A stretch of DNA of 64,000 nucleotides from Haloprofundus halophilus (GCF_003439925.1 NZ_QQRR01000004.1:1-64000); one strand, 5' to 3'; positions 9,053 through 18,651 are shown, counted from the stretch's first letter. A program made the numbers and translations. The notes: a model not told the origin generated them from the sequence alone.

Positions 9053-12000
9053 CGGCCTCCGTCTTCTTGACGCCACTCTTCCCCGCAGGGGAGGGAACTG
9101 TGCTGGCACCACCGACAGTGCTCCCCAGTCTCGTACCCGCTGAACGATGTCTCCTTAATTCGATCCATCGTCGTCGACACCGCTGCTCGTACTGAATCTA
9201 GTTCACCCTCATCGAACGAACGGGCCTCGACTTTTGGGCCGATATCGCCGACATAGGCGTATCCCGCGCGGGTAATCGGTTCCTCGTAGAGGTCACGACA
9301 GGCGAGCAGGTACAGTGGCAGCTGCTTGTTCTCGTCAATGTCTCGGTGACGCTCGGTGGCTTTGTAGTCGATGACGACCAACTCACCGTCCGGGGTCCGA
9401 TAGACGGCGTCGATAAACCCGACGAGTTCGTGGCCATCCACTTCTAGCTGGAACTCTCGTTCAGCATCGACGATTTCCCAGCCGCTTAGATCGAGGTCGA
9501 AATACCGGTCGATGCATTCCTTCGCGACCGGTAATTCATCCTTGGCACGCCGTTGTCCGGCCAGCCGCTCACAAATAGCGTACCATTCTGCTCGCTCTGC
9601 TGCCTGTTCCTTCGCAGCGATTTCTGCGGTATCGTGAAACAGAAGCCCGACTATCCGCTGTGAGATACCGTCTCCGCCATAGCCGTTCTCACGGTAGTCG
9701 GAGAACCCGTTGACGACGTAGTCCAGGAAGTGCTGTCGGGGGCACTCCTCGTAGGCCTCAAGTGAGGTGTAACTGTGCTGGAGTGCCGGGTTTGGGGTCA
9801 TTGGCCCAGTCAGGGCGTCAATTGAAAATCGTCGGTTCTCAGGTTCTCTCTCGATTGAGCCTTCTATGAGCTTGTTTCCGAATGTGATCACGCGGTCTCG
9901 TCCGTCTGATGCTGAGAGGTTCTCAGAGCCGTACGTCACTTGTCCAGAGACGTCCCCAACTACTGTGCTCGCGAGAGAGGCTGTCCAATCAGCATGGTTC
10001 GATGGAAGACACTCCTGTAAATCGTTCCAGATCGGGAGGTGACCGTTACTTGGCCGCCAGGGAACGGATTCTGGAAGGATGCTCTCGACAGCATCGTGTA
10101 CGGGCCTTTCGTCGTCTGTGTCGTTTTCCTCTCTGCTTCCGTGGAGTACGAGTATCTCTTCGGCACGAGTGATCCCCACGTGAAGTATTCTGCGGGCCTC
10201 GTTGGCATCTTGAGCGACGAGATCTTTGTCGAACGCTGATTCTGGACCTTCAGACAGTGCTGACTCGAATGTATCGTAGGTTCGTGACCCTGGTTCCCAC
10301 TCGTCAGCGGTCAACCGGGGCATCAGAACCACGGGAAAGTCGAGTCCCTTACTCTTGTGAATGGTCATGACGTTGACCGCGTCGTCGGCCAGTTCTGGCT
10401 GACTTGTCGGTGCCGACCCGCTCTCCTCGAAGAGCGAGTCATAATGCCGCAGCGAATCGATGAATTGCGGCGTGAGTGGGGGCTGTACAGCGTCGTTTCC
10501 ATACTGGTCGATAATCTCGTCTAGCTGCGCCAGGTCACGACGCTCTTGCTCGCTGAGGTACCAGTCGATGTTGGTCAGGCGTTTGAGCTCCCGGTAAAGG
10601 TGGCTGAGGGAGGCTGTTTCACGTAGTTTGAGAAGGCGAGAAATGTGTTCTCGTACTTCCTGAATACGGTTGGGCTCATCGAATACTTCGAGGGGTTGGT
10701 TGCATATCCCAGCATATGCACCGTCATCGTGGCTATTGACACGACGCAGATCAGCATCGGTGAGACGGTAACGCATCGTCAGTACCCGGTTCCAGCTTAC
10801 GTCGTCTTCTTCGGGACGAGCCAGCGCCTTTAGATAGGCGACGACTGTCCCGACCCCGATTGATTCCGTAGAGAGGTCTCCCGCAACCTGATAGGGTATT
10901 CCTGCCTCGTCGAACCCTTCGAGAATTGGGGTTGCGTGGTCATTATTCCGAACGAGGAGTGCTATCTCCCCCGGATCGTACGCCCGGTCTAGTGCTTCTG
11001 CATCGCCACTCAGAAGATTTCGGGTGACAGTCACCAACTGTTCAGCTCGGTCGCCTTCGTCGTCGGCTTCCTCAACGACTGCGACCGTGTCTCCGTCGAA
11101 ATCGGGTTCGTCGACACGCGTGAGCGTTTTCGTACTCCGCCGATCCGCTAACCGATCTAGTGCTTCATTTGCGAGGTCGAGAATAGGCTGACGTGACCGG
11201 AAGTTCTGTTCTAGCGGTTCGTCTTCGAGATCGGGCCCGAAGACGTCGTCGAGTTCGTCAGTGATGTTCGCGACGTTCGCGCCGCGCCATTCGTAGATTG
11301 CTTGGTCGTCATCGCCTACGACGAATAGGCGATCCTCTGAGACAAGGGACGTAATGAGGTCGAACTGGAGACGATCAGTGTCCTGGAACTCGTCACAGAA
11401 AACGTAGTCCCATCGGTCGCCCAGACCCTCTCCGACGTCAGTCTCGAGCAGCTCTACTGTCTTGACCACGAGACCATCGAAGTCGAGCAGATTTCGCCGG
11501 TCGAGCTCTCGCTCGTATGCCTCATACCCTGTGTTCAAATCCAGGGCAGTTTTGCACTCGTCGAGAGCGTTTCGGAGGTAGTCTGTCAGTTCGAGCTTCA
11601 GGTCGTTTGGTATCCCACTCGGAGCACTACTGTACCCTCCAAGGAGATATTTCGGCAGCTTGTGTGCATCCTCGGGAAGCGACCGCTCACCAGCCTCATG
11701 CTCCTCAAACGCTACTTCGAGTGCGTCACAGAGGTCAACGAGTCGGTCGAGGAAGTCTTTGATGCTCGCCTCTAATCCTTCATCGCGGAGGGTATCCCGT
11801 TCTGCGACGAGGTCGGCTCGTGTATCCGGGATGCCGTCGAGAACGGTCGAAACTGAACGACCACCAAGATGGTCACTTGCAATCTCCTCAACACGGTCTG
11901 GCACAGCATCGAGCTCATAGACTTGTTCCGGTGACCCGAGATACTCCTCGATCTCTGCGGGCGAAATCCCACTTCGCTTCATCGACCCGATAAAGGAGAG

Positions 12001-12483
12001 GAGTTTCGATGCGACGCCGCTCACGTATGAATCTGGGCCGTAGACGTTGGGTTTGACGGCACGGTAGTCGATTTCGTCGAGGACATCGAGCACGATGACG
12101 TACTTTTCAGCATCCGTTGCGATCTCGAAGTCTGGATCTAATCCCGCATCATAGGCATAGTCCGTCAGTATCTCGTTGCAGATAGAGTGGTACGTATACG
12201 CGTCGACGTCATACCCTGCCGGTCCGAGTTTTGCGTTGAGTTTCTCACGCATCGAATCAGCGGCGTTGTTGGTGAAGGTCAACGCGAGAATCCGATCCGG
12301 AGAAACTCCGTGTTCGTCAATGAGGTTCTCGACTTTCCGGACCATCGTGAACGTCTTCCCGGTCCCCGCACCTGCGAGGACCCGCATGGGATACCGCTCC
12401 GACTCGATGATCGTCTGCTGCTGTGGCTTCGGATCCTCATCGTCCTCGATGGTTTGGAGCCAATCAGGCACGTCGTCGCTCAT
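9049..12483 (-). CDS. UvrD/AddA-like superfamily 1 helicase with C-terminal PD-(D/E)XK Fe-S nuclease domain
   Basis: About 1144 residues. Walker A AGAGTGKT (about 37-44), the Q-motif-like region before it, Walker B FCDEFQDTD (around 380), the DDDQAIYEWRGA motif and VMTIHKSKGLDFPVV make this a complete UvrD/RecB-type 3'-5' helicase. The C-terminal 250 residues carry a RecB-family nuclease core (GFIDAVYR....VVIDYKATE). They also carry cysteines flanking it (CPRQHF upstream, CRWCQHSSLPC at the end), the 4Fe-4S arrangement of Cas4/AddB nucleases. The start at 12483 overlaps the upstream stop by 4 nt (ATGA). With the next two genes it forms an AddAB-like end-resection machine. Confidence 0.88.
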   Translation of the reverse strand: MSDDVPDWLQTIEDDEDPKPQQQTIIESERYPMRVLAGAGTGKTFTMVRKVENLIDEHGVSPDRILALTFTNNAADSMREKLNAKLGPAGYDVDAYTYHSICNEILTDYAYDAGLDPDFEIATDAEKYVIVLDVLDEIDYRAVKPNVYGPDSYVSGVASKLLSFIGSMKRSGISPAEIEEYLGSPEQVYELDAVPDRVEEIASDHLGGRSVSTVLDGIPDTRADLVAERDTLRDEGLEASIKDFLDRLVDLCDALEVAFEEHEAGERSLPEDAHKLPKYLLGGYSSAPSGIPNDLKLELTDYLRNALDECKTALDLNTGYEAYERELDRRNLLDFDGLVVKTVELLETDVGEGLGDRWDYVFCDEFQDTDRLQFDLITSLVSEDRLFVVGDDDQAIYEWRGANVANITDELDDVFGPDLEDEPLEQNFRSRQPILDLANEALDRLADRRSTKTLTRVDEPDFDGDTVAVVEEADDEGDRAEQLVTVTRNLLSGDAEALDRAYDPGEIALLVRNNDHATPILEGFDEAGIPYQVAGDLSTESIGVGTVVAYLKALARPEEDDVSWNRVLTMRYRLTDADLRRVNSHDDGAYAGICNQPLEVFDEPNRIQEVREHISRLLKLRETASLSHLYRELKRLTNIDWYLSEQERRDLAQLDEIIDQYGNDAVQPPLTPQFIDSLRHYDSLFEESGSAPTSQPELADDAVNVMTIHKSKGLDFPVVLMPRLTADEWEPGSRTYDTFESALSEGPESAFDKDLVAQDANEARRILHVGITRAEEILVLHGSREENDTDDERPVHDAVESILPESVPWRPSNGHLPIWNDLQECLPSNHADWTASLASTVVGDVSGQVTYGSENLSASDGRDRVITFGNKLIEGSIEREPENRRFSIDALTGPMTPNPALQHSYTSLEAYEECPRQHFLDYVVNGFSDYRENGYGGDGISQRIVGLLFHDTAEIAAKEQAAERAEWYAICERLAGQRRAKDELPVAKECIDRYFDLDLSGWEIVDAEREFQLEVDGHELVGFIDAVYRTPDGELVVIDYKATERHRDIDENKQLPLYLLACRDLYEEPITRAGYAYVGDIGPKVEARSFDEGELDSVRAAVSTTMDRIKETSFSGYETGEHCRWCQHSSLPCGEEWRQEDGGR

Positions 12484-13388
12484 CGCTTCACCCCCTCTGC
12501 GAGAGATTCTGTGCACATCTCTCGGTACTTGCAGTCGGGACAGGCCTCATCGTGAATGAGTGGGAACGGATCTGGGTCGTGAGAACCGCTCGTGATCCCT
12601 TCGTGTGCACGTTGTAGGAGATTCCATATCGTGTCATGATACTCTTCGTAGATGTCCGTGGTATCGCGTGGATAGCCTCGTACAGAGATTTCATATCCGT
12701 CTGGTGTACTTTCGAACGACGTGTGATTCAGGAGACCGTAGAAACTGAATCGAATATTCATCCCGTCCTCGTAGAGGTCAGATTGTTTGACGCCCTCGAT
12801 GTATGTGGCCGCCTGGAATACGTTCTTGACTCTCTTCGGGTCGTGATCCGTTCCGTCTAGATGGTCCTCAAGGACGCTAGCAGTATTGGACGTAATTACG
12901 TCCCTGAGCTTCCGCTTGTAATCGATGACGTGGATCCCTTCGTCCGTCCGGAGAATATTATCGGCTCTCCCACGCAATCCGAGGCCATTCTCGACGCAAT
13001 CGAGCCACTTCTCCGTCGCAACCGATTGACGAGCGTGATTGATGCCGTGGCCACCATCAGGGTCAAAGAAGGTCTTGATTGCCTCTAGATTTTCGAGGCG
13101 CTGGTATTCCTGGTGAGCGTTTGACGCGTACTCGTCCGGAGAGATATGCTCTCTCCATTGCTCAGGGAATGCCTCTACTGCCCGATCGTAGATGAGATGG
13201 GCGTCATCTTCTGGGCTAGTTGCTTCGCAGACTACCTCGATCGTTCCGTGATAGGCCCGCCCCTGGTTCAGGTACAACCGTGTCTCCTCTGGGGCGTTGA
13301 CCTTCTGAACGTACTCATAATCGAACTTCCGCTGGCAGTCCGCGTAGGTCGCGAGACGCGACGGCGAGAGGAAGGTAACGTCAGTCAC
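12480..13388 (-). CDS. PD-(D/E)XK Fe-S nuclease (Cas4/AddB C-terminal-like)
   Basis: A RecB-like nuclease with an Fe-S cluster. The N-terminal LSPSRLATYADCQRKFDYEY supplies the first cysteine. The catalytic core is LRGRADNIL.....HVIDYKRKL (Asp and Glu/Asp-x-Lys), and the C-terminus has CPDCKYREMC. In bacteria this domain is the C-terminal part of AddB; here it is a separate polypeptide next to an AddB-like protein. The GTG at 13388 overlaps the upstream stop by 8 nt and is the likely start; an in-frame ATG at 13466 would add 26 residues read out of frame over the neighbour. The downstream UvrD gene overlaps its stop by 4 nt, so the three genes form one operon. Confidence 0.8.
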   Translation of the reverse strand: MTDVTFLSPSRLATYADCQRKFDYEYVQKVNAPEETRLYLNQGRAYHGTIEVVCEATSPEDDAHLIYDRAVEAFPEQWREHISPDEYASNAHQEYQRLENLEAIKTFFDPDGGHGINHARQSVATEKWLDCVENGLGLRGRADNILRTDEGIHVIDYKRKLRDVITSNTASVLEDHLDGTDHDPKRVKNVFQAATYIEGVKQSDLYEDGMNIRFSFYGLLNHTSFESTPDGYEISVRGYPRDTTDIYEEYHDTIWNLLQRAHEGITSGSHDPDPFPLIHDEACPDCKYREMCTESLAEGVKR

Positions 13389-15444
13389 GTCGAACCCCTC
13401 CGGCAGCAAATTCGATACGTGCTTGCAGTGCATCACGAAGCTGCTCGCCGCGGTTCCCGCTTTCACTGAGGAGGTGCTGAATCTCCGAAAGCTCGGCTTC
13501 GACCTCGTCGAGAGAGACCGTCACGTCTTGGCTGTGAGAGCGACGAATGTCAGCGAGAGCGTTGTCGACCCGAGAGAGCAGATATTCTTCCGCTCTTCGC
13601 TCGCTCCTGATCTCTGATTCTGTCGCCTCTTTCACCCACGGCAACTGCCGATACGCGTCCGTGAGAAACCGCGACGGCTGAGCACGTTCTTCCAGTGCGG
13701 TGTCTTTGTGATTATATAGACAGAAGTACAGGCGATCGCCAGCAGCAGTTGCTCCGATGGCGAGCCGCCGCCGTGCCTGCTCTGCATGGTATCGTTGGAA
13801 CGGGCGGCTTGACGCTGTCGAGGAGGTCGGGAAGGTGTTAGTGACATCTTCTGCGTCGACCTGTGTTACGCCCGGATAGTCCGGCATCTCTGAGAGGCGT
13901 TCTTGGGGGAACAACCGAGTCAGGGAAGGTGATCCAGGGTACTCTTCGTCGACGACGTCCAGCAAGAAGACTGCTCGGAAGGACCCGTTTTTGATCGCCT
14001 GTAAGTGATCGACTCGGACACCTCCGTCAAGTTCGGTCGAACTTGTTTGGTTCTGTTGAGGAGCATACTCGTGGGCGCGTTCAAGCATCGTCGCGAACGA
14101 CTCCCAGGTCGTTTCGATGAACGGCGTGTCTTCTACGAACTCCGCCATCGCGAACGCCCGCTGAACGTTCCCAAATTGGGCACGAACGTTCAGTGGAGAA
14201 GTCTCCTCAGCAATTCGAACCTTCATGTTTGACTCGGTCGCCCACCGTCGGAGCGGACTTGAGAGGCCCTCCATCTGTTCGATAGAGGCCAGAATCGATT
14301 CGTCTAAAACCGAGGCTTCCAGCAGCTCTGTTCGAGCGTCGTCATCATCGGCTGCCAGATAGCGAACAACCTGCAGTAACTCTCGAATAGCGGGATCATC
14401 GCCGAACCCTGTGACAGTCGTGGACTCTGTCGGAACCCCTGTTTGCTGGAAGGCACGAAGCGTCTCGATTACTGCGGAACCGCTCTGCTTCAGTGCGACG
14501 GCAAAATCCTCGTAATCCCAGTTCTCTCTATCTCGAAGCCGCTCGATTTCATCAGCGACTTTCTTGATCTGTTCGTCGGCGGTCTCTGTCGGGATGACGT
14601 TCACCTCCCCCGCCTCGGGATCTTCGTGAACGGTTTCAGTCGCCAGGTACGTACCCGTCGCAGCCGGTCGAGATGGGGGTGCTGTCCTTGCAGTAGACTC
14701 TGTCCTCGAAAATGAGACGTAGTCCGTAATTGGTCCTGGCTCGATCCATGAACGCCGAACACTCGCGTTCTCTTCTGCTACACATACGAGTTCCAACCCA
14801 TCCGCCACAGTAGCAAGATAGCGACGGTCAAGCGGCAGGAATTCCTCAAACTCGACGGCGAGGACTGCCTCGGCATCGACTACGTCGTCTCGTTCCTCGG
14901 TCTCCGACAGCGCCGCATTCGCCTCAGTGATTAGCTGTCCCCGTTCTAGGTGGTTATGCTCGTCGAGCCATTCGTGGAACGCTTCGATGAGCTCCGCAAC
15001 TTCAACTAGCTCTGGTGTCTTCTCGAAGGGAACATCCTGCCACGTGGCAGTTTCCATGAGCTGAGCGATATCGCCCATGAAGGAGGGTTGTTCGGCCGCA
15101 CGCTGAAAATACTCGCTCTCCCACTCTTGCTCTTCGAGGAACCGATGGACGAGCTCGCGACGCATTGCGTCTGAGAGAATAGCCCGGTCATCGGTCTGGT
15201 TCACGACGTCGGTCGCTTGCACGACCAAGGACGTTACGCGTGGGACAGCTGATCCGGGTGCTGTGTCTTTGAGTTCCTCCCGAAACGTCTCCATGCTCGT
15301 CGGCGATCCAGTGATGACGAGGACATCTTCTGGATTGTATGGCTTGAGCAACGCCAGATACTGCTCAATTACTGTTGAGCAGAGCTCTCCGGTGCCGAAT
15401 GGAACAGTAATGAGCGTCCCATCGAAGTGCCGAACCTCAGACAC
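13381..15444 (-). CDS. AddB-like (inactivated helicase-fold) protein
   Basis: A 687-residue protein with the layout of AddB/RexB: a degenerate helicase fold without a usable Walker A near the N-terminus, a conserved VFLLDVVDEEYPG segment (motif V-like, equivalent to the loop before the Cys-ligated nuclease of AddB), and RYHAEQARRRLAIGATAAGDRLYF, which matches motif VI of RecB/UvrD-like proteins. The nuclease domain normally fused to the C-terminus is encoded by the next gene. It is the first gene of the AddB/nuclease/UvrD operon and divergent from the ATPase gene at 15687. A role as recognition or clamp subunit of the end-processing complex is an inference from AddAB. Confidence 0.6.
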   Translation of the reverse strand: MSEVRHFDGTLITVPFGTGELCSTVIEQYLALLKPYNPEDVLVITGSPTSMETFREELKDTAPGSAVPRVTSLVVQATDVVNQTDDRAILSDAMRRELVHRFLEEQEWESEYFQRAAEQPSFMGDIAQLMETATWQDVPFEKTPELVEVAELIEAFHEWLDEHNHLERGQLITEANAALSETEERDDVVDAEAVLAVEFEEFLPLDRRYLATVADGLELVCVAEENASVRRSWIEPGPITDYVSFSRTESTARTAPPSRPAATGTYLATETVHEDPEAGEVNVIPTETADEQIKKVADEIERLRDRENWDYEDFAVALKQSGSAVIETLRAFQQTGVPTESTTVTGFGDDPAIRELLQVVRYLAADDDDARTELLEASVLDESILASIEQMEGLSSPLRRWATESNMKVRIAEETSPLNVRAQFGNVQRAFAMAEFVEDTPFIETTWESFATMLERAHEYAPQQNQTSSTELDGGVRVDHLQAIKNGSFRAVFLLDVVDEEYPGSPSLTRLFPQERLSEMPDYPGVTQVDAEDVTNTFPTSSTASSRPFQRYHAEQARRRLAIGATAAGDRLYFCLYNHKDTALEERAQPSRFLTDAYRQLPWVKEATESEIRSERRAEEYLLSRVDNALADIRRSHSQDVTVSLDEVEAELSEIQHLLSESGNRGEQLRDALQARIEFAAGGVRRD

Positions 15445-15653
15445 GCGTACCGCCCCGCGCGTTCGCCTGTTGTTCCTTGATGGATTGGCGGCTAGACCCG
15501 ATTCCCCGTGTCCGAGAGCCTAATGCTGATTTGTAAGGTAAGCCGAAAACGAATCTAGTCAAACGGGGACATATCATATTGAGGGTTCTCACAGTCCACC
15601 TACAAGAACGTTGGTGCTACGCTAAAGCTGAAACTTGCCTCATTACGATGCTA

Positions 15654-15664
15654 CATATTTATAC
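15654..15664 (+). promoter_or_regulatory. TATA box of AAA ATPase gene
   Basis: CATATTTATAC is centred 28 nt before the ATG at 15687. The spacing argues for that ATG over in-frame upstream ATGs at 15579 and 15648. Confidence 0.5.
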
Positions 15665-15686
15665 TGTACCAGGGTCAAGTTCCTGT

Positions 15687-17393
15687 ATGATAGACCCATC
15701 TGACGGTTCTGATTTCATCGCAGACGCTGAATGGCACAACGAATGGTGGGATACAGGCAGTGGTTCACTGTCTGATTTACAGGATACCGCTTCTCTAAAC
15801 CCCCGATCGGACTTGCTCAAGGTACTACAGTCAATTGATGAGGAGCGAGAAGACGAAACTGAGAGTCTCGTGTATCCGATTTATGGACCGACCGGTATTG
15901 GGAAGACGACGCTTCTTCAGCAATTCATCGCTGCAATTCTTGATTCGGACATTGTTGACTTCTCCCCAGGACATCGTGATTTAGATATCGTTGGCTCCGT
16001 TGATCCGCGTCAGATCCTCTATGTCCCTCTTGAGGATTCTCTCTACCATCTTGAACCTTCGAGCAGTGCTGTGGAAAAACTGGAAAACGTTGTCGATTAC
16101 TTCCGTTCTCATGTCGCTCCACGTCGAGGCCGTAAGTACATAATCCTCGACGATGTCGGGGCTCTGCGACTCGATGAAGATGAACAGAGCGCACTTCTAG
16201 ACCTCGCCGATGATGATACCTATCTATTGCTGACCGGCATTGTAGAATCGCAGGTCGACCTGCGTGGGATCTCGGCCTCGAGCGAGCCCAAAATCAATTA
16301 TCCTCGTCCGATGCTGCCGATGAAGTTCATCGACACCATCAAGCAGGGGGCATATGACGACTCTGCGTTACTCGAGATGGACTCTAATTTTGCTCTTCGC
16401 GTGGAGTCCCATCAAACGAGGAGTATGGACGGTGAGGCGCTGATAAAGGATGTCCGGAGTAATTTGTCTGAATCAGAAAACTTGGACGACGCGGTCTCGT
16501 CGTTAAATCAGCTTTACTTTGAAGCCTTCTCAGACGTTGAGCGAGATGGCCTATATGAGGCTGCTCGTGAGTACCTGCAGAAAGGGGGAATCTTCCTACG
16601 CGCTACGGAAACCCCGGTCAAAAACGAACTTATCCGATCTCATCTCCTCTTGTACCTTTACAAGGAACTCGCAGAGTATGAATCAATTCAACGACCTGAG
16701 AACCTCCATCGAATCGCTTCACTAGCTGCGAGCCAGGCAGGGAACGAACTCAGATATACCGACATCAGTGATCAATTAGAAGTTGACCGTCGGACTGTTG
16801 ACTCGTACCTGTCCGTGATGGATGACGGACTCTCAGTCTCGGAATCTCATGACTTCTCACTTCAACGCCACCGCCGTACTCGCCTCTACCTCCGGAATCC
16901 GCGCCACGTTGTACTTCTGTCGCAACGTCAGGAGCACCACGGATTCGAGACATACGAGAAGACCCGATCACTCAATCACGAGTTCGAGTACAAACTAGCT
17001 CGAACCGTCGCGTTCGACCATGCGAAACGACTGGCGTGGAGGGTTGGCGGCTCTGGTGACGAGGATCCTCAGGTCGAATACCTCGAGACGGAGTCAGGGA
17101 CGGTCGATTACATCCTCCACAATGAGGATGGGTTAGTTGTCCCCCTCGTTCTCTCCTACCACCCACACGCAGGGGAGGCTGAGGAAATCGCAGCAGAATT
17201 TGATCCCACGGTCGGGAAGCACCCAATACCCGGTGGAGAAGAGCTTCGAGATCTGGATTATGAAGCACCCTATCGATTCATCATTGCAGATAGCTTGCCA
17301 AAGGAAGTGAGTCAGACTGGTTCCCTCGTCATTGAGCGGGATGGCGTCAACCTCTGTTACGTCCCCTACTGGCTATTCCTCCTCATCTGCTAA
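15687..17393 (+). CDS. AAA ATPase with DUF4143-like C-terminal domain
   Basis: A protein of about 568 residues. The P-loop GPTGIGKTT is at about 67-75 and Walker B YIILDDVGAL at about 143-152, followed by a sensor-like TYLLLTGIVES. A winged-helix-like segment (YTDISDQLEVDRRTVDSYLSV written here in part) follows. The last 120 residues (NHEFEYKLARTVAFDHAKRL, then TVDYILHNEDG and VVPLVLSYHP) resemble DUF4143, a restriction-endonuclease-like domain of archaeal and bacterial ATPases. The usual ExK is weak (VPLVLSYHP lacks Lys), so it may be a non-catalytic version. The substrate is unknown. It is transcribed away from the AddAB-like operon and may belong to the same defence island. Confidence 0.6.
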   Translation: MIDPSDGSDFIADAEWHNEWWDTGSGSLSDLQDTASLNPRSDLLKVLQSIDEEREDETESLVYPIYGPTGIGKTTLLQQFIAAILDSDIVDFSPGHRDLDIVGSVDPRQILYVPLEDSLYHLEPSSSAVEKLENVVDYFRSHVAPRRGRKYIILDDVGALRLDEDEQSALLDLADDDTYLLLTGIVESQVDLRGISASSEPKINYPRPMLPMKFIDTIKQGAYDDSALLEMDSNFALRVESHQTRSMDGEALIKDVRSNLSESENLDDAVSSLNQLYFEAFSDVERDGLYEAAREYLQKGGIFLRATETPVKNELIRSHLLLYLYKELAEYESIQRPENLHRIASLAASQAGNELRYTDISDQLEVDRRTVDSYLSVMDDGLSVSESHDFSLQRHRRTRLYLRNPRHVVLLSQRQEHHGFETYEKTRSLNHEFEYKLARTVAFDHAKRLAWRVGGSGDEDPQVEYLETESGTVDYILHNEDGLVVPLVLSYHPHAGEAEEIAAEFDPTVGKHPIPGGEELRDLDYEAPYRFIIADSLPKEVSQTGSLVIERDGVNLCYVPYWLFLLIC

Positions 17394-17476
17394 CCGTACC
17401 GTCTAGAATATTGACTCAGTAGGTCTAAATCAATAATAAAAAATATTCTGAGACAGCTTGTTTATAGAATCGACAC

Positions 17477-18095
17477 TCAGAGTGCCTCTCGAACCACGTC
17501 GTCGAATGCAATCAATACCTGCTCTGGGACGAACTGTTCGAAGGTAGTGGATCCTTCGGCAAACCCGATTGTCACTCGCGGATGAAGCGGTTCTCCTGTC
17601 TCTATCGACCGAACGTCAGTCGGGAGAGACACGAGGCCAGTGGCTGCATCAAGTTCAGTATCACCGCGCCGAAGCAAGTCCTCGACGATTGAGTCGATCC
17701 GCACGTCCGAGATACTCCCAGACTCAAGCTCCTTCGAGCGAACCTCGATTTCTCGGGTGTTATCGTAGGCGTTCGTATTCCGGAGTCGGAGGGTCGAATA
17801 GCCGTCGACGCAGGCGTCTTCAAACCGGCCTCTGAATCCGTTATCCAGGAACGAAACTCGTGTTGCATCGTCCAACTCGAAGTAACTCTTGAATGCTTGG
17901 ACGGTCGCATCTGCCGTCCCTTTGTCTGGGGCGCGAACTGCAAGGAGTTGCGTTCTCGGCTTGAACGTCGCGACGGTCGTTGGTCGGTCTTCCTTCGTGA
18001 GGGTCAGTTGGGCCTGTGATCCCGTTTCGGGTACGTTGCAGACGACGAAGATCCGGTCGTGTTCGCTCGTGACGGTCTGGACCTCTGACCCGTAG
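17477..18095 (-). pseudogene. Unknown gene, 5' end apparently lost at a recombination junction
   Basis: A minus-strand frame that gives a protein-like sequence from SEVQTVTSEHDRIFVVC to the stop, with strongly acidic haloarchaeal composition. I recognise no family. The open frame runs on upstream to 18226, but that extension is antisense to a protein-like fragment on the plus strand (18090-18208) and is low-complexity GC-rich sequence. The true start is therefore probably missing and the junction is near 18.09 kb. No promoter is visible in front of it. A functional gene starting at the ATG at 18226 cannot be excluded. Confidence 0.4.
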
Positions 18096-18208
18096 ACGCC
18101 CGCCGAACCGACGTCGCCGACTGGGCGACCGCCCGCGAGGAGCGTGACCGCTACGAACGCGCGCGCCAGCAACGCACGGGTGGCGAGCGCGAACAGGCGT
18201 CCGGGTAA
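18090..18208 (+). pseudogene. C-terminal fragment of the partner gene of the TumE-like toxin
   Basis: An open plus-strand frame encoding DVADWATAREERDRYERA and ending in TAA at 18206-18208, 8 nt before the TumE-like ATG. The amphipathic Arg/Glu-rich end and position fit the C-terminus of an HTH-type (DUF7342-like) antitoxin, of which only the last 35 or so codons remain. Upstream the sequence switches to the unknown minus-strand gene. The assignment comes from position plus composition; homology was not shown. Confidence 0.4.
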
Positions 18209-18216
18209 CCCGCTCG

Positions 18217-18651
18217 ATGGTACCACCGACAGGCGATGGCGGGAGCCCTGCCCCCATCGATCGCCCCATCCTCGAGTTCCTCCAGTCGCGGCTCCAAGCG
18301 ACGAGGCAGGTCTCCCGAGCGACCGTCACGGACGCCAGCGGCCATCTGGAACTCCACGTCGTCTTTGCCCCGTCGTACTACCCGGCAGCCGTCGACGAGG
18401 CGCAGTTGACAGTCCGTTGGTACACGAACGACGACTTCAAACTTCACTATCGAGAGAAGCACTCGGACCACGCCTGGGAGTGCCGGTGGGACCGGCACCC
18501 GAATCCGCACAATACACGGGACCATTTCCATCCCCCGCCCACCGCCCCGACGCCTGGCGAGGACGCATCGTGGCCGGACGATCATCGTGACGTCGTTGCG
18601 CTCGTCCTCGACGAGATCGAAGACCGGATCACGGCCCTCTGGAGCGAATAA
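18217..18651 (+). CDS. TumE/DUF6516-like toxin-family protein, copy 1
   Basis: A 144-residue protein clearly paralogous to the one at 28299-28748: both share the block LTVRWYTNDDFKLHY (copy 2 LDIRWFTTGDFSVHY), then WECRWDRHPNPHNTRDHFH and a C-terminal helix ending in R(I)(T/E).LWS. The RWD..P..HN...HFH pattern resembles the TumE (DUF6516) family of toxin-antitoxin toxins. Usually such genes follow an HTH antitoxin gene. Here only a 3' remnant of such a gene precedes it, so this copy may be an orphan. The toxin function is inferred from family. Confidence 0.55.
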   Translation: MVPPTGDGGSPAPIDRPILEFLQSRLQATRQVSRATVTDASGHLELHVVFAPSYYPAAVDEAQLTVRWYTNDDFKLHYREKHSDHAWECRWDRHPNPHNTRDHFHPPPTAPTPGEDASWPDDHRDVVALVLDEIEDRITALWSE

